The notes under the pieces are model-generated. The model was not told the origin of the DNA, searched no databases, and worked only from the letters and a program-made list of their open reading frames with translations. This document shows, piece by piece, positions 38,995 through 47,440 of a DNA stretch of 64,000 nucleotides (positions within the stretch are counted from its first letter, which is position 1; every line of letters starts with the position of its first letter). Source of the stretch: Petrimonas sp. IBARAKI (lineage in GTDB: Bacteria; Bacteroidota; Bacteroidia; Bacteroidales; Dysgonomonadaceae); the NCBI GenBank assembly GCA_002356435.2, contig AP018040.2, positions 3,038,001-3,102,000 on the forward strand, written 5' to 3'. The translations under genes were made by a program, and so were the position numbers.

Positions 38995-39425
38995 TTCACG
39001 CCTTCACTTTCCCCGACAACGGTTTCCAACTCTTGACAAGAAGGTTTGCAAAACATATAAACAATAAAAGAAATTACCGCAAGCCAGATAAAATTTTTGC
39101 TCTGCGACAGGGCATATAGAAAAATATTTCCCGCCGTCACCGCGTTAACGATATACATTCTCAACAACCAGGCATCTTTGTAGTACTTCATCGTCCTAGC
39201 CTTGCCGGTTCCCTTTGGAATTTTCTTTACTTTTTCGGCAAACAGCTTAAGTGCGACGGGAATGAGCAATAACGTTATCCCGATGGCATACATTTCGGCA
39301 GTCATCGTTACGCGAACCGGTGTTCCAAAGCCTATGACCCTAAAGATCACAATTAAAAAGAAAACGGCCAAAACAACTATACTGATGTAATAATGCCTGT
39401 TTAACTCCCTGATGGTTTTTGTCAT
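38991..39425 (-). CDS. Four-helix membrane protein of unknown function
   Basis: I do not recognise this 144-residue protein. It has four hydrophobic segments (about residues 13-32, 37-58, 92-108 and 113-129: [70 protein letters not shown]) with a basic cytoplasmic-type loop rich in Lys between the second and third, and an acidic end. It overlaps recR upstream and the GNAT gene downstream by 4 bases each, so its translation is coupled to both. The position suggests constant expression with recR; the job is unknown. Confidence 0.78.
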   Translation of the reverse strand: MTKTIRELNRHYYISIVVLAVFFLIVIFRVIGFGTPVRVTMTAEMYAIGITLLLIPVALKLFAEKVKKIPKGTGKARTMKYYKDAWLLRMYIVNAVTAGNIFLYALSQSKNFIWLAVISFIVYMFCKPSCQELETVVGESEGVK

Positions 39426-40048
39426 TTTAATTTATACGATTCGTCAAATGGTGTCCTGTTTAAAATAGACCTGCCCAACGTTATCTCATCGGCATACTCA
39501 ATCTCATCACCGACCGCTACACCTCGCGCAATAATGCTCACTTTCACATCGTAAGGGTGTAGCTTCCGGAAAATATAAAAGTTGGTCGTGTCTCCCTCCA
39601 TGGTCGCACTCAGTGCTAAAATCACCTCTTTCACACCGCCCTGTTTAACACGTTCTTCCAACCCGGTAATTTGCAGGTCAGACGGGCCTATTCCATCGAT
39701 GGGCGAAATAATTCCTCCCAACACGTGATACAACCCTTTGAACTGAGTAGTATTCTCAATGGCCATCACCTCGCGAATATTCTCTACGACACAAAGGGTT
39801 GAAGCATCTCTCGATTTGTCGGAGCAGATGCCACAGACTTCACTGTCGGAAATATTGTGACAGTTGCGGCAGTACTTTACGTCCTGTTTTAATGTAACCA
39901 GGGCTTGCGCAAATTCCTCAACCTGTGAATCTTCTTGCCTTAGCAAATGTAAAACAAGCCTTAGTGCTGTCTTTCTGCCGATACCGGGCAATTTTGCAAA
40001 TTCGTTGACTGCATTTTCTAGTAAAGCTGAAGGATATTGCGAGTTCAT
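39422..40048 (-). CDS. recR: Recombination mediator RecR
   Basis: RecR works with RecF and RecO to load RecA at gaps. The 208-residue protein shows the helix-hairpin-helix [20 protein letters not shown], the four-cysteine zinc finger [16 protein letters not shown] (about residues 57-72), and the Toprim domain ([32 protein letters not shown]). It is the first gene of a chain of overlapping genes (recR, membrane protein, GNAT) continuing to tsaC. A -7 element lies 27 bases before its start. Confidence 0.96.
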   Translation of the reverse strand: MNSQYPSALLENAVNEFAKLPGIGRKTALRLVLHLLRQEDSQVEEFAQALVTLKQDVKYCRNCHNISDSEVCGICSDKSRDASTLCVVENIREVMAIENTTQFKGLYHVLGGIISPIDGIGPSDLQITGLEERVKQGGVKEVILALSATMEGDTTNFYIFRKLHPYDVKVSIIARGVAVGDEIEYADEITLGRSILNRTPFDESYKLK

Positions 40049-40074
40049 TAATTTTAATAAGCTAATTCAAACCA

Positions 40075-40082
40075 CAAATATA
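40075..40082 (-). promoter_or_regulatory. -7 element of the recR promoter
   Basis: TATATTTG on the minus strand fits TAnnTTTG; the predicted transcript start is near 40068, 20 bases before the recR ATG. No matching -33 TTG. Confidence 0.5.
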
Positions 40083-40093
40083 CGAACATTTTT

Positions 40094-40265
40094 GTTAAGC
40101 GAGTGCAGAGCAAATTTATTTGATTTGCCGAGCGCAGAATTGAAAATCGAGGAGCGAAGGCGACTCAAATAGTCTGATGAAATCGAACTATTTCGTTAAG
40201 CGAGAGCAGGATTGAAAATAAAAGAGCCAAGGTGTTACAAATAGTTTGTCTTCAGCGAACTATCA
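40094..40265. repeat. Degenerate tandem intergenic repeat between recR and serC
   Basis: Within the 351-base gap between recR and serC, two diverged copies of one unit stand side by side. Copy A (40094-40194) and copy B (40195-40265) both begin GTTAAGCGAG and share GCAGxATTGAAAAT, a GAGC-AAGG segment, CAAATAGT and CGAACTAT. Copy B lacks about 30 bases after the first ten. No reading frame explains the pattern. Similar GCGAG-GCAG blocks occur, as I recall, in other Bacteroidales intergenic regions. Confidence 0.6.
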
Positions 40266-40304
40266 GGGTTCTCCGGCAAGTGAAATTATTTTCAGCTTTT
40301 CGCA

Positions 40305-40334
40305 TTGAAACTTACAAATAAACTTCTATCTTTG
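40305..40334 (+). promoter_or_regulatory. Promoter of serC
   Basis: TTG (40305-40307), 19-base spacer, TATCTTTG (40327-40334): a full match to the Bacteroidota consensus. The 5' leader to the serC start is about 59 bases. Confidence 0.78.
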
Positions 40335-40399
40335 TTCTGAATTTGATTGAAACTTAAACCACATAACCTTTAAATACAAAACATTAAAAATTATTTTTT

Positions 40400-41467
40400 A
40401 TGAAAATTTATAATTTTAGCGCCGGTCCATCTATTTTACCGCAGTCGACAATTGAGAACACGGCAGAAGCTGTGAAAAATTTCAATGGAATCGGCCTGTC
40501 CATTCTTGAAATCAGTCACCGGTCCAAAGATTTTCAGGCAGTTATTGACGAGGCTGTGGCTCTTTTTAAGGAACTGTTAGACATTCCCGAAGGATACTCA
40601 GTACTGTTCCTCGGTGGAGGTGCAAGCATGCAGTTCTGTATGGTTCCCTATAACCTGTTGGAGAAAAAGGCAGCCTACCTGAATACAGGAACATGGGCCA
40701 GCAAAGCACTTAAGGAGGCTAAACTGTTTGGGGAGATAGTAGAGGTTGCTTCTTCCAAGGAAGCGCTTTTCAACTATATTCCAAAAGATTATACTGTTCC
40801 TGCGGATGCTGATTATTTTCACATTACCACCAATAACACCATCTACGGAACCGAGATCCGGAAAGATATTGACAGCCCGGTACCCCTGGTTGCCGATATG
40901 TCTTCCGATATTTTCTCCCGTCCGCTCGATGTATCCAAGTACGGTTTAATTTACGGCGGAGCACAAAAGAACCTGGCACCGGCTGGTGTCACCTTTGTTA
41001 TTGTAAAGGAAGAACTCTTGGGAAAAGTCACCCGTCCGATTCCGACCATGCTGGACTATCGCACACACATCAAAGAAGGCTCCATGTTCAATACGCCTCC
41101 CGTATTGCCTATTTATTCAGCGATGGAAACTCTTCGTTGGCTGAAAGGCCTGGGAGGTCTGGCAGCAATGGAAAAGATCAATCTCGAAAAAGCAGCCCTG
41201 CTGTACGATGCCATCGACAGCAGTAAAATATTTACTGGAACGGCAAAAGAAGAAGACCGCTCCATCATGAACGTATGCTTCGTGATGAAAGACGAATACA
41301 AAGAACTTGAACCCGAGTTCCAGAAATTTGCTACTGAAAGAGGAATGTCGGGCATCAAGGGACACCGCTCAATCGGAGGGTTCCGCGCGTCAATCTACAA
41401 CGCAATGCCAAAATCAGGCGTACAAGCCCTGGTTGACTGCATGAAAGAATTCGAAAGGAACCATTAG
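40400..41467 (+). CDS. serC: Phosphoserine aminotransferase
   Basis: SerC transaminates 3-phosphohydroxypyruvate to phosphoserine and also serves pyridoxal phosphate synthesis in some bacteria. The start [19 protein letters not shown] is canonical. PLP-binding Lys lies in [15 protein letters not shown] (about residue 193), with [10 protein letters not shown] and [18 protein letters not shown] as further family blocks, and the C-terminal [16 protein letters not shown]. The length (355 aa) is normal. serA follows 119 bases downstream, separated by a hairpin, so the two form the core of a serine biosynthesis unit. Confidence 0.97.
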   Translation: MKIYNFSAGPSILPQSTIENTAEAVKNFNGIGLSILEISHRSKDFQAVIDEAVALFKELLDIPEGYSVLFLGGGASMQFCMVPYNLLEKKAAYLNTGTWASKALKEAKLFGEIVEVASSKEALFNYIPKDYTVPADADYFHITTNNTIYGTEIRKDIDSPVPLVADMSSDIFSRPLDVSKYGLIYGGAQKNLAPAGVTFVIVKEELLGKVTRPIPTMLDYRTHIKEGSMFNTPPVLPIYSAMETLRWLKGLGGLAAMEKINLEKAALLYDAIDSSKIFTGTAKEEDRSIMNVCFVMKDEYKELEPEFQKFATERGMSGIKGHRSIGGFRASIYNAMPKSGVQALVDCMKEFERNH

Positions 41468-41492
41468 TTGTTTCTTGTAAAGCCACACAATT

Positions 41493-41530
41493 AACGTACC
41501 GGATAATCAAAACCTTTTATCCGGTACGTT
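41493..41530 (+). terminator. Perfect hairpin between serC and serA
   Basis: A 14-base perfect inverted repeat (AACGTACCGGATAA and TTATCCGGTACGTT) with a 10-base loop. No T-run follows, so it may be a partial terminator, attenuator or mRNA-stability element that sets the serC:serA ratio. Confidence 0.55.
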
Positions 41531-41586
41531 GAAACCTATCCCCGCGTTTTTTAATTTAATCACAGACTTATTAAACCACAACTATT

Positions 41587-42519
41587 ATGAAATTTTTAAT
41601 TGCAACCGAAAAACCCTTTGCGCCAGCTGCAGTTAAACAAATCAGGGAAATTATTGAAAATGCAGGCCATGAAACTGTTTTGCTGGAGAAATACACGGAC
41701 AAAAACGAACTTCTACATGCTGTATCAACCGCAGATGCGATGATTGTCCGCAGTGACGTTGTCGATAAAGAAGTACTGGATGCGGCCGGAAACCTGAAAA
41801 TTGTCGTCCGCGCCGGAGCCGGATACGACAACGTTGATCTTCATGCAGCCACCGCCAACAATATTTGCGTGATGAATACACCCGGGCAAAACTCCAATGC
41901 TGTAGCCGAACTGGTTTTCGGTATGCTTCTCTATCTTGCCCGTTGCAGTTTTGACGGATCTACCGGTTCGGAACTCAAAGGGAAAAGACTGGGTCTTCAC
42001 GCTTTCGGATACATTGGAAAACAGGTCGCAAAGATCGCCAACGGCTTCGGAATGGAAGTGTTGGCCTACTCCCCTTCGCTGGCCCTCAATCCTGAAAAGG
42101 GAAAAGCATTCAACGTAACCGCTGTGCAATCGCCCGGTGAGTTGTATGAGAAAAGTGAAATCATATCGCTCCACATGCCGGCAAACGACCAAACCAGGGG
42201 TAGTATTGATTACGATTTATTGAGCAAGTTACCGCAAAAAGGCATCGTGATCAATACTGCACGCAAAGAGGTGGTAAACGAAGCCGACATGTTACGTATC
42301 ATGGAAGAACGGCCGGGGTTCAAATACGCTACCGATATTAAACCGGTGAATCACGATAAAATGGCGCGAAAGTTTGGTAACCGCTACCTGGCATCTGCCA
42401 AAAAATGCGGGGCACAAACCAGTGAAGCCAACGTAAACGCAGGGCTTGCCGCAGCAGAACAAATCGTAAAATTCTTTGCCGATGGAGATGAAACGTTCAG
42501 GGTAAATCCGATAAAATAA
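41587..42519 (+). CDS. serA: D-3-phosphoglycerate dehydrogenase, lysine-type
   Basis: SerA oxidises 3-phosphoglycerate, the first step of serine synthesis. The 310-residue protein is the short form without an ACT domain. The N-terminal substrate domain has IVRAGAGYDNVDLHAA, the NAD domain has LGLHAFGYIGKQVAKIA (about residues 133-149), and the catalytic Arg is in NTARKEVVNEADM. Where most relatives have TPHIG with a catalytic histidine, this one reads ASAKKCGAQTSEAN, so a lysine takes the histidine position. This matches the lysine-type class (type IIIK) that I recall from Entamoeba and Bacteroidetes, so activity is expected. A terminator follows. Confidence 0.93.
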   Translation: MKFLIATEKPFAPAAVKQIREIIENAGHETVLLEKYTDKNELLHAVSTADAMIVRSDVVDKEVLDAAGNLKIVVRAGAGYDNVDLHAATANNICVMNTPGQNSNAVAELVFGMLLYLARCSFDGSTGSELKGKRLGLHAFGYIGKQVAKIANGFGMEVLAYSPSLALNPEKGKAFNVTAVQSPGELYEKSEIISLHMPANDQTRGSIDYDLLSKLPQKGIVINTARKEVVNEADMLRIMEERPGFKYATDIKPVNHDKMARKFGNRYLASAKKCGAQTSEANVNAGLAAAEQIVKFFADGDETFRVNPIK

Positions 42520-42530
42520 AAGCAACCTAT

Positions 42531-42570
42531 ATCCCGATAACGAATTTTTATCGGGATTTTTATTTTTTTA
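42531..42570 (+). terminator. Intrinsic terminator after serA
   Basis: A 10-base stem (ATCCCGATAA and TTATCGGGAT) followed by a T-rich run (TTTTATTTTTTT). It separates the serine genes from the blaI promoter. Confidence 0.88.
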
Positions 42571-42590
42571 ACCATAAATAATTCAAAAAG

Positions 42591-42629
42591 TTGTCTTCAT
42601 TTACGATATATTCGTACTTTTGTATCGTA
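42591..42629 (+). promoter_or_regulatory. blaI promoter with overlapping operator palindrome
   Basis: TTG (42591-42593), 21-base spacer and TACTTTTG (42615-42622) form the promoter. An inverted repeat TACGA-tatat-TCGTA (42602-42616) lies between -33 and -7, and a third arm TATCGTA (42623-42629) repeats the TACGATA half-site in inverse orientation across the -7. BlaI/MecI repressors bind TAC(A/G)-type dyads across promoters, so this is the likely autoregulatory operator. Confidence 0.65.
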
Positions 42630-42653
42630 GTAAATTTATCAATTGAAAAAGAT

Positions 42654-43016
42654 ATGGAAAGATTAACACCTCAGGAAGAAAACATTATGCTCCACGTGTG
42701 GCAAATTGGCGAATGTGCCATAAAAGATGTCCACGACAGGCTCGAGGAGCCTAAATTACCCTACACCACCGTGGCTTCAGTATTCAACAACCTTGAGAAC
42801 AAGGGTTATCTCAATAAATCACGTTCCGGCAACATGAAAGTTTTCACCCCAAGGATCTCGGAAGCGACGTACAAAAGACATTTTCTGTCGGGAGTAGTGA
42901 AAAGCTATTTCGATAATTCGTATAAAGAACTGGTGTCGTTCTTTGCCAAGGAGCAGAAAATTTCGTCCGAGGAACTGGAAGAAATTATTCGTCTGATTGA
43001 GAAAAAACAGAAATAG
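42654..43016 (+). CDS. BlaI/MecI/CopY-family transcriptional repressor
   Basis: This 120-residue winged-helix repressor matches the BlaI family: LTPQEENIMLHVWQIGECAIKDV at the start, the recognition helix YTTVASVFNNLENKGYLNKS (about residues 37-56), and a C-terminal dimerisation helix (SYKELVSFFAKEQKISSEE). Family members are inactivated when a paired M56 membrane peptidase triggers their cleavage. The frame is open further upstream to 42591, but that region is the promoter. The next gene, 74 bases downstream, is an M56 peptidase, which supports a sensor-repressor pair. It may control the whole 42.6-48.7 kb cluster. Confidence 0.9.
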   Translation: MERLTPQEENIMLHVWQIGECAIKDVHDRLEEPKLPYTTVASVFNNLENKGYLNKSRSGNMKVFTPRISEATYKRHFLSGVVKSYFDNSYKELVSFFAKEQKISSEELEEIIRLIEKKQK

Positions 43017-43090
43017 CTTCATCAGATAACAGACCGCTTCGCTCCTAACCGTCTCGTGTCTGTGCTCTGAAGTCTGAAATCAAACGCAAA

Positions 43091-44785
43091 ATGGAAACGC
43101 AATTTTTCATATACCTGGCCAAAGTAAACGGAGCTTTGCTGCTTTTTTACCTGCTGTATATTGCGGTTTTTCGGCACGATACGTTCATCCGGCTACGGAG
43201 GTCGTACCTATTGTCGGCTGTTCTGTTTTCGTTGCTTTATCCTCTTTTTACAGTAGATTCCCTGGGTGGATTATTTTCAATCTTGCAGTCACGTCAACCC
43301 GTGGAAGCGACTATTGAACTCGGTGAACCTACCGCTCTTCTGCTGGAAAGTGACGCTGCCGGATTTACGGTTCCATGGAGGTTTATTGTTCAAAGCATAC
43401 TTCTTTTAGGAAGCCTTTTTTTTGCTTTCCGGTTGATCATGCAAGTCGTTTCCATTGTCCGGATCCGGCGCCGGTGCCGGGAAGAGGTTATTTCGGGATA
43501 CAAAATCCTAAACGCTTCACACGAAATAACTCCCTTCTCGTTTTTCAAATGGATAATCGTAAATACGGATGCACACTCCGAAGAAGAGCTACAGCAGATC
43601 CTCATCCACGAAAGCACCCATGTCCGCCAATGGCATTCGGCAGATGTGTTGTTGGGTGAGTTGCTTTCCGTCTTTTTCTGGTGGAATCCGGCAGTCTGGC
43701 TGTTGAAGCGCGAAATCGTCATCAACCTCGAATACCTGGCCGATAACGATGTGCTTCAACACGGTGTAAACAGCAGGGAATACCAATACCACCTGCTCAA
43801 ACTGACTTATCACGAAACGGCCGTTCCGTTAAGTAATCACTTTAATGTATCACAATTAAAACAGCGTATCACGATGATGAACAAAACCCAATCGCCGGCA
43901 GTGAAGCTGGCCAAGTACCTGACTGTAATTCCGCTGGTTCTGCTGCTGATAACCTTGAACAGTTGTTTGAGTAAAGAAAAGCAAACCGACGAAAAATCGA
44001 ACGATCAAACGGAAGAATTACAAAACTCTTCCAGTAAGAACGATATCAAAGCAGATGTTAGTGAAGGTTATGTACCACCTGTAACCGACAGTCAAGAAGA
44101 GATTTTTTCAGTAGTGGAAGAGCAACCGCTTTATCCCGGCGGAAACGCCGCCATGATGAAATTCCTGAGCAACAATATAAAATATCCGGTGGCAGCGCAG
44201 GAGAAAGGGACTCAAGGACGTGTCATCACCAATTTTGTGGTGGAAAAAGACGGTAGCCTGTCCGATATCCAAGTAATTCGTGGTGTTGACCCGTCACTGG
44301 ATGCGGAAGCTTTACGTGTACTAAAAACCATGCCTAAATGGAAACCTGGAAAGCAGAAGGGCGAAGAAGTGAGGGTACGCTTCACGCTTCCGGTAGTTTT
44401 CCGCTTGCAGTCTCCTCCTCCGCCGCCACCACCGCCACCAACACCTGTAAAGGAAAGTGGTTCCAATGACGTTTTCGTTGTGGTAGAAAAACAACCTGAA
44501 TTCCCCGGTGGAAACGCTGCCATGATGAAATTCCTGAGCGACAACATAAAGTATCCGGCGGAAGCACAGGAAAAAGGAATACACGGACGTATAATTACTA
44601 ATTTTGTGGTGGAAAAGGACGGTAGCCTCAACGAAGTGAAAGTGGTTCGTGGTGTCGATCCCTTGCTGGACGCGGAAGCCGTTAGGGTTATTCAGTCGAT
44701 GCCCAACTGGAAACCGGGAACACAAAAAGGAGAGACAGTAAGAGTAAGGTATACGTTACCCGTTTTTTTTAGGTTGCAACAATAA
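43091..44785 (+). CDS. BlaR1-like M56 membrane metallopeptidase with two TonB C-terminal domains
   Basis: The 564-residue protein starts with four membrane helices of the BlaR1/MecR1 type (about residues 1-125 and a last one near 285). The cytoplasmic loop carries the zinc motif HESTHVRQWHS (His173) and the downstream LEYLADND (ligand Glu/Asp). After the last membrane helix come two repeats of the TonB/TolA C-terminal domain (about 336-440 and 460-564; PGGNAAMMKFLS, GRVITNFVVEKDGS, MPKWKPG), joined by a proline run (PPPPPPPPPTP, about residues 440-452). The architecture suggests a periplasmic sensor or energy-coupling module linked to intramembrane proteolysis of the repressor. It follows blaI and precedes a longer paralogue by 12 bases. 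Confidence 0.9.
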   Translation: METQFFIYLAKVNGALLLFYLLYIAVFRHDTFIRLRRSYLLSAVLFSLLYPLFTVDSLGGLFSILQSRQPVEATIELGEPTALLLESDAAGFTVPWRFIVQSILLLGSLFFAFRLIMQVVSIVRIRRRCREEVISGYKILNASHEITPFSFFKWIIVNTDAHSEEELQQILIHESTHVRQWHSADVLLGELLSVFFWWNPAVWLLKREIVINLEYLADNDVLQHGVNSREYQYHLLKLTYHETAVPLSNHFNVSQLKQRITMMNKTQSPAVKLAKYLTVIPLVLLLITLNSCLSKEKQTDEKSNDQTEELQNSSSKNDIKADVSEGYVPPVTDSQEEIFSVVEEQPLYPGGNAAMMKFLSNNIKYPVAAQEKGTQGRVITNFVVEKDGSLSDIQVIRGVDPSLDAEALRVLKTMPKWKPGKQKGEEVRVRFTLPVVFRLQSPPPPPPPPPTPVKESGSNDVFVVVEKQPEFPGGNAAMMKFLSDNIKYPAEAQEKGIHGRIITNFVVEKDGSLNEVKVVRGVDPLLDAEAVRVIQSMPNWKPGTQKGETVRVRYTLPVFFRLQQ

Positions 44786-44797
44786 GAGGCTGAACAA

Positions 44798-47311
44798 ATG
44801 GAAGCACTTATCGCATACATCATTAAAGTTAACATAGCACTGATATTTTTTTATTTGCTGTATGTTATTTTCTTGAAAAAAGACACATTTTTTGCTTTCA
44901 GGCGCTATTTTATTTTAGCAGCGACAGTGTTTTCATTTGTTTACCCGTTTATTACCGTATCTGCCTGGGAAAATATAATTTCATTTGAAAAACCACAGAA
45001 ATACACTACTCAGGTAACGGTGGAAGATCCTGCTTTTGCCGTTGTTTTGGCAGACGAAGTTCAAACAGCGGAACCTGTCAACACGATTAACATTAACTGG
45101 TGGCAGGTTTTACTTCTCTTATTGTCCGCAGGAGTAGTCTTCTTCTTAGCTCGTTTTACCTGGCAACTGGTCAGTATTTTACAGATAAAACACAAAAGCA
45201 TCAGGAAGAATATTGATGGGATGGAGGTATTCGACTTATACGATGAAATAACACCGTTTTCTTTCTTCCGATGGATCTTCATCCACCTCGACTCACATTC
45301 CGACACCGAAATTAAACAGATACTTCTGCACGAACAAACGCATGCACGCCAATGGCATTCTGTTGATATTATTCTCATGGAGTTGCTTTGCGTATTTTTA
45401 TGGTGGAACCCCATCATCTGGCTGATGAAGAGGGAAACAGCCATTAACCTGGAACATCTGGCCGACAACGGTGTTTTGCGAAAAGGAGTAAACAGCCGCG
45501 ATTATCAATATTATCTTCTACGCCTTACCTACCACCAAAATGCTACCCGGATTGTAAACAATTTTAATGTATCACTTTTAAAACAACGTATCACGATGAT
45601 GAACAAAACCAAATCGCCGGCACGAAAGCTGGTAAAATACCTGATTGCCCTGCCATTGGCGCTTCTTTTAATGGCAGGCAACAGTGTTTACGCCCAAAAC
45701 CAAAGAGAGAGTGAAATCTTTACAGAAGTAGAGAAATATCCTGAATTCCCGGGAGGGAACCAGGCATTTATGAAGTATCTTGTCGAAAGCATCAAGTATC
45801 CGGTTAAAGCTCAGGAAAACAACGAACAAGGCAGAGTTATCACCAACTTTGTGGTAGAAAAGGACGGAAGTATTTCCAATATTAAAGTCATCCGTGGAGT
45901 AACTGCCGCGCTGGATGCCGAAGCCGTGAGGTTGCTGAACTCCATGCCTAATTGGCAATCTGGCGAACATCAGGGTAAACCCGCCAGGGTACGGTTTACC
46001 TTGCCGATTGTCTTCAGGTTACAAGGCGGCAGCGCAGGGAAGAGCCAGAGCCCTGTAACGCCGGTTTCTGCAGATGTCAATGAAAAAGGAAAAATCCTGG
46101 ACGAAGTGGTCGTTGTAGGCTATGGGCCAACCCATCGAGAATCGATACCTTCCCCACAGGAATTTGCCGAATCAAAAGATAACGAACTCTTTATTGTTGT
46201 GGAAGTCCAGCCGCAATATCCCGGTGGAGATATAACCATGAACAAATTCATTTCTGACAACTTACAATATCCAAAAATTGCACAAGAAAATGGAATTCAA
46301 GGACGAGTAATCACTCAGTTTATTGTTGAAAAAGACGGAAGCCTTTCCGATATCCAGGTTGTTCGTGGTGTAGATCCATCGTTAGACAAAGAAGCTATAC
46401 GTCTTATTCGCTTAATGCCTGAGTGGATCCCCGGAACGCAGCGTGGAAACAAAGTAAGGGTAAGATATACGTTGCCTGTTACATTCCGGTTGTCGGATGA
46501 AGCACCAACCGTCGAGGCCGCTAAGGGTGTTCAAGGGAAACTGAATGATCCTGTAATAAAGATTGGAAGCAGTGACGCAACTTTTGTTGTAGTTGAAGAA
46601 CAGCCCGAATTTCCGGGTGGAAACGCAGCCATGATGAACTTCATTACCGAAAACATCCGTTATCCGAAAGAGGTACACGAAAAAGGAATTCAGGGACGTG
46701 TAATCACCAAGTTCATAGTGAGGAAAGATGGCAGTATAGACAGCGTACAAATCGCACGGGGGGTTGACCCGTTACTGGATGCCGAGGCCATCCGGGTAGT
46801 GGAATCGATGCCAACGTGGAAGCCGGGCAAGCAACGCGGACAACCCGTAAACGTAATGTTTACCCTGCCTGTCGTTTTCAGGTTGGATAAAAAGACGGAG
46901 GATGGCATTCAAAAAAGTCAAACCTCATCGAAAAATGTACAAAACCCTGAATTTCCGGGAGGAGAAAATGCTTATATGAAGTTCTTATCGGATAACATTA
47001 AGTATCCCGTTATTGCACAGGAGAACGGTATCCAGGGGTTTATAGATGCCGTGTTCAACATCGATACAAAGGGAAAAGTCACTTTTGTTAAATTCAATAG
47101 ATCCGTTGACCCGTCCTTGGACAAGGAAGTTAAACGCGTGATAGAATTAATGCCTGACTGGATCCCAGGCAAGTTTAATGGAGCAGCGACAAGCATTACG
47201 AGTGGAGCCTCCTTTGTTTTCCGCCTGCAAGGCGATGGCGTTGATGAGTATAAAGGCCCAACTCCCAGCAACGCAATAGTTGTTGTAGGATACGGAAGTT
47301 CGAAGAAATAA
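44798..47311 (+). CDS. BlaR1-like M56 membrane metallopeptidase with four TonB C-terminal domains and SusC-like VVVVGYG motifs
   Basis: This 837-residue paralogue has the same four-helix M56 core with HEQTHARQWHS (His178) and LEHLADNG. The extracytoplasmic part holds four TonB C-terminal repeats (about residues 304-409, 463-568, 593-700 and 715-812), the fourth diverged (GFIDAVFNIDTKGKVTF instead of GRVITxFxVxKDGS). Between repeats 1 and 2 lies LDEVVVVGYGPTHRES (about 432-447), and the last residues are NAIVVVGYGSSKK. Both copies match the DEVVVVGYG motif found before the plug of SusC proteins, present in the SusC gene of this window. I know no function for this motif in an M56 protein; a link between TonB box recognition and sensing is inference. 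Confidence 0.88.
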   Translation: MEALIAYIIKVNIALIFFYLLYVIFLKKDTFFAFRRYFILAATVFSFVYPFITVSAWENIISFEKPQKYTTQVTVEDPAFAVVLADEVQTAEPVNTININWWQVLLLLLSAGVVFFLARFTWQLVSILQIKHKSIRKNIDGMEVFDLYDEITPFSFFRWIFIHLDSHSDTEIKQILLHEQTHARQWHSVDIILMELLCVFLWWNPIIWLMKRETAINLEHLADNGVLRKGVNSRDYQYYLLRLTYHQNATRIVNNFNVSLLKQRITMMNKTKSPARKLVKYLIALPLALLLMAGNSVYAQNQRESEIFTEVEKYPEFPGGNQAFMKYLVESIKYPVKAQENNEQGRVITNFVVEKDGSISNIKVIRGVTAALDAEAVRLLNSMPNWQSGEHQGKPARVRFTLPIVFRLQGGSAGKSQSPVTPVSADVNEKGKILDEVVVVGYGPTHRESIPSPQEFAESKDNELFIVVEVQPQYPGGDITMNKFISDNLQYPKIAQENGIQGRVITQFIVEKDGSLSDIQVVRGVDPSLDKEAIRLIRLMPEWIPGTQRGNKVRVRYTLPVTFRLSDEAPTVEAAKGVQGKLNDPVIKIGSSDATFVVVEEQPEFPGGNAAMMNFITENIRYPKEVHEKGIQGRVITKFIVRKDGSIDSVQIARGVDPLLDAEAIRVVESMPTWKPGKQRGQPVNVMFTLPVVFRLDKKTEDGIQKSQTSSKNVQNPEFPGGENAYMKFLSDNIKYPVIAQENGIQGFIDAVFNIDTKGKVTFVKFNRSVDPSLDKEVKRVIELMPDWIPGKFNGAATSITSGASFVFRLQGDGVDEYKGPTPSNAIVVVGYGSSKK

Positions 47312-47376
47312 ACGGCATCAGCTGATTTGAGGCCGGCAGATGCTCATATCTCAATCTCTTGTTAATCTGTTCTCGA

Positions 47377-47414
47377 AAACCGGAGAAAGTGTGCAGAGTA
47401 GCTTTCTCCGGTTT
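47377..47414 (+). terminator. Hairpin between the M56 gene and the TPR gene
   Basis: A 13-base perfect stem (AAACCGGAGAAAG and CTTTCTCCGGTTT) with a 12-base loop. The T-run is weak, so termination may be partial. Confidence 0.6.
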
Positions 47415-47440
47415 AAACATAAACACTTAACTCACCGCTT

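Noticed and set aside
40049-40399. CRISPR array in the recR-serC gap
   Set aside because: There are only two diverged copies, directly adjacent without spacers, and no cas genes.
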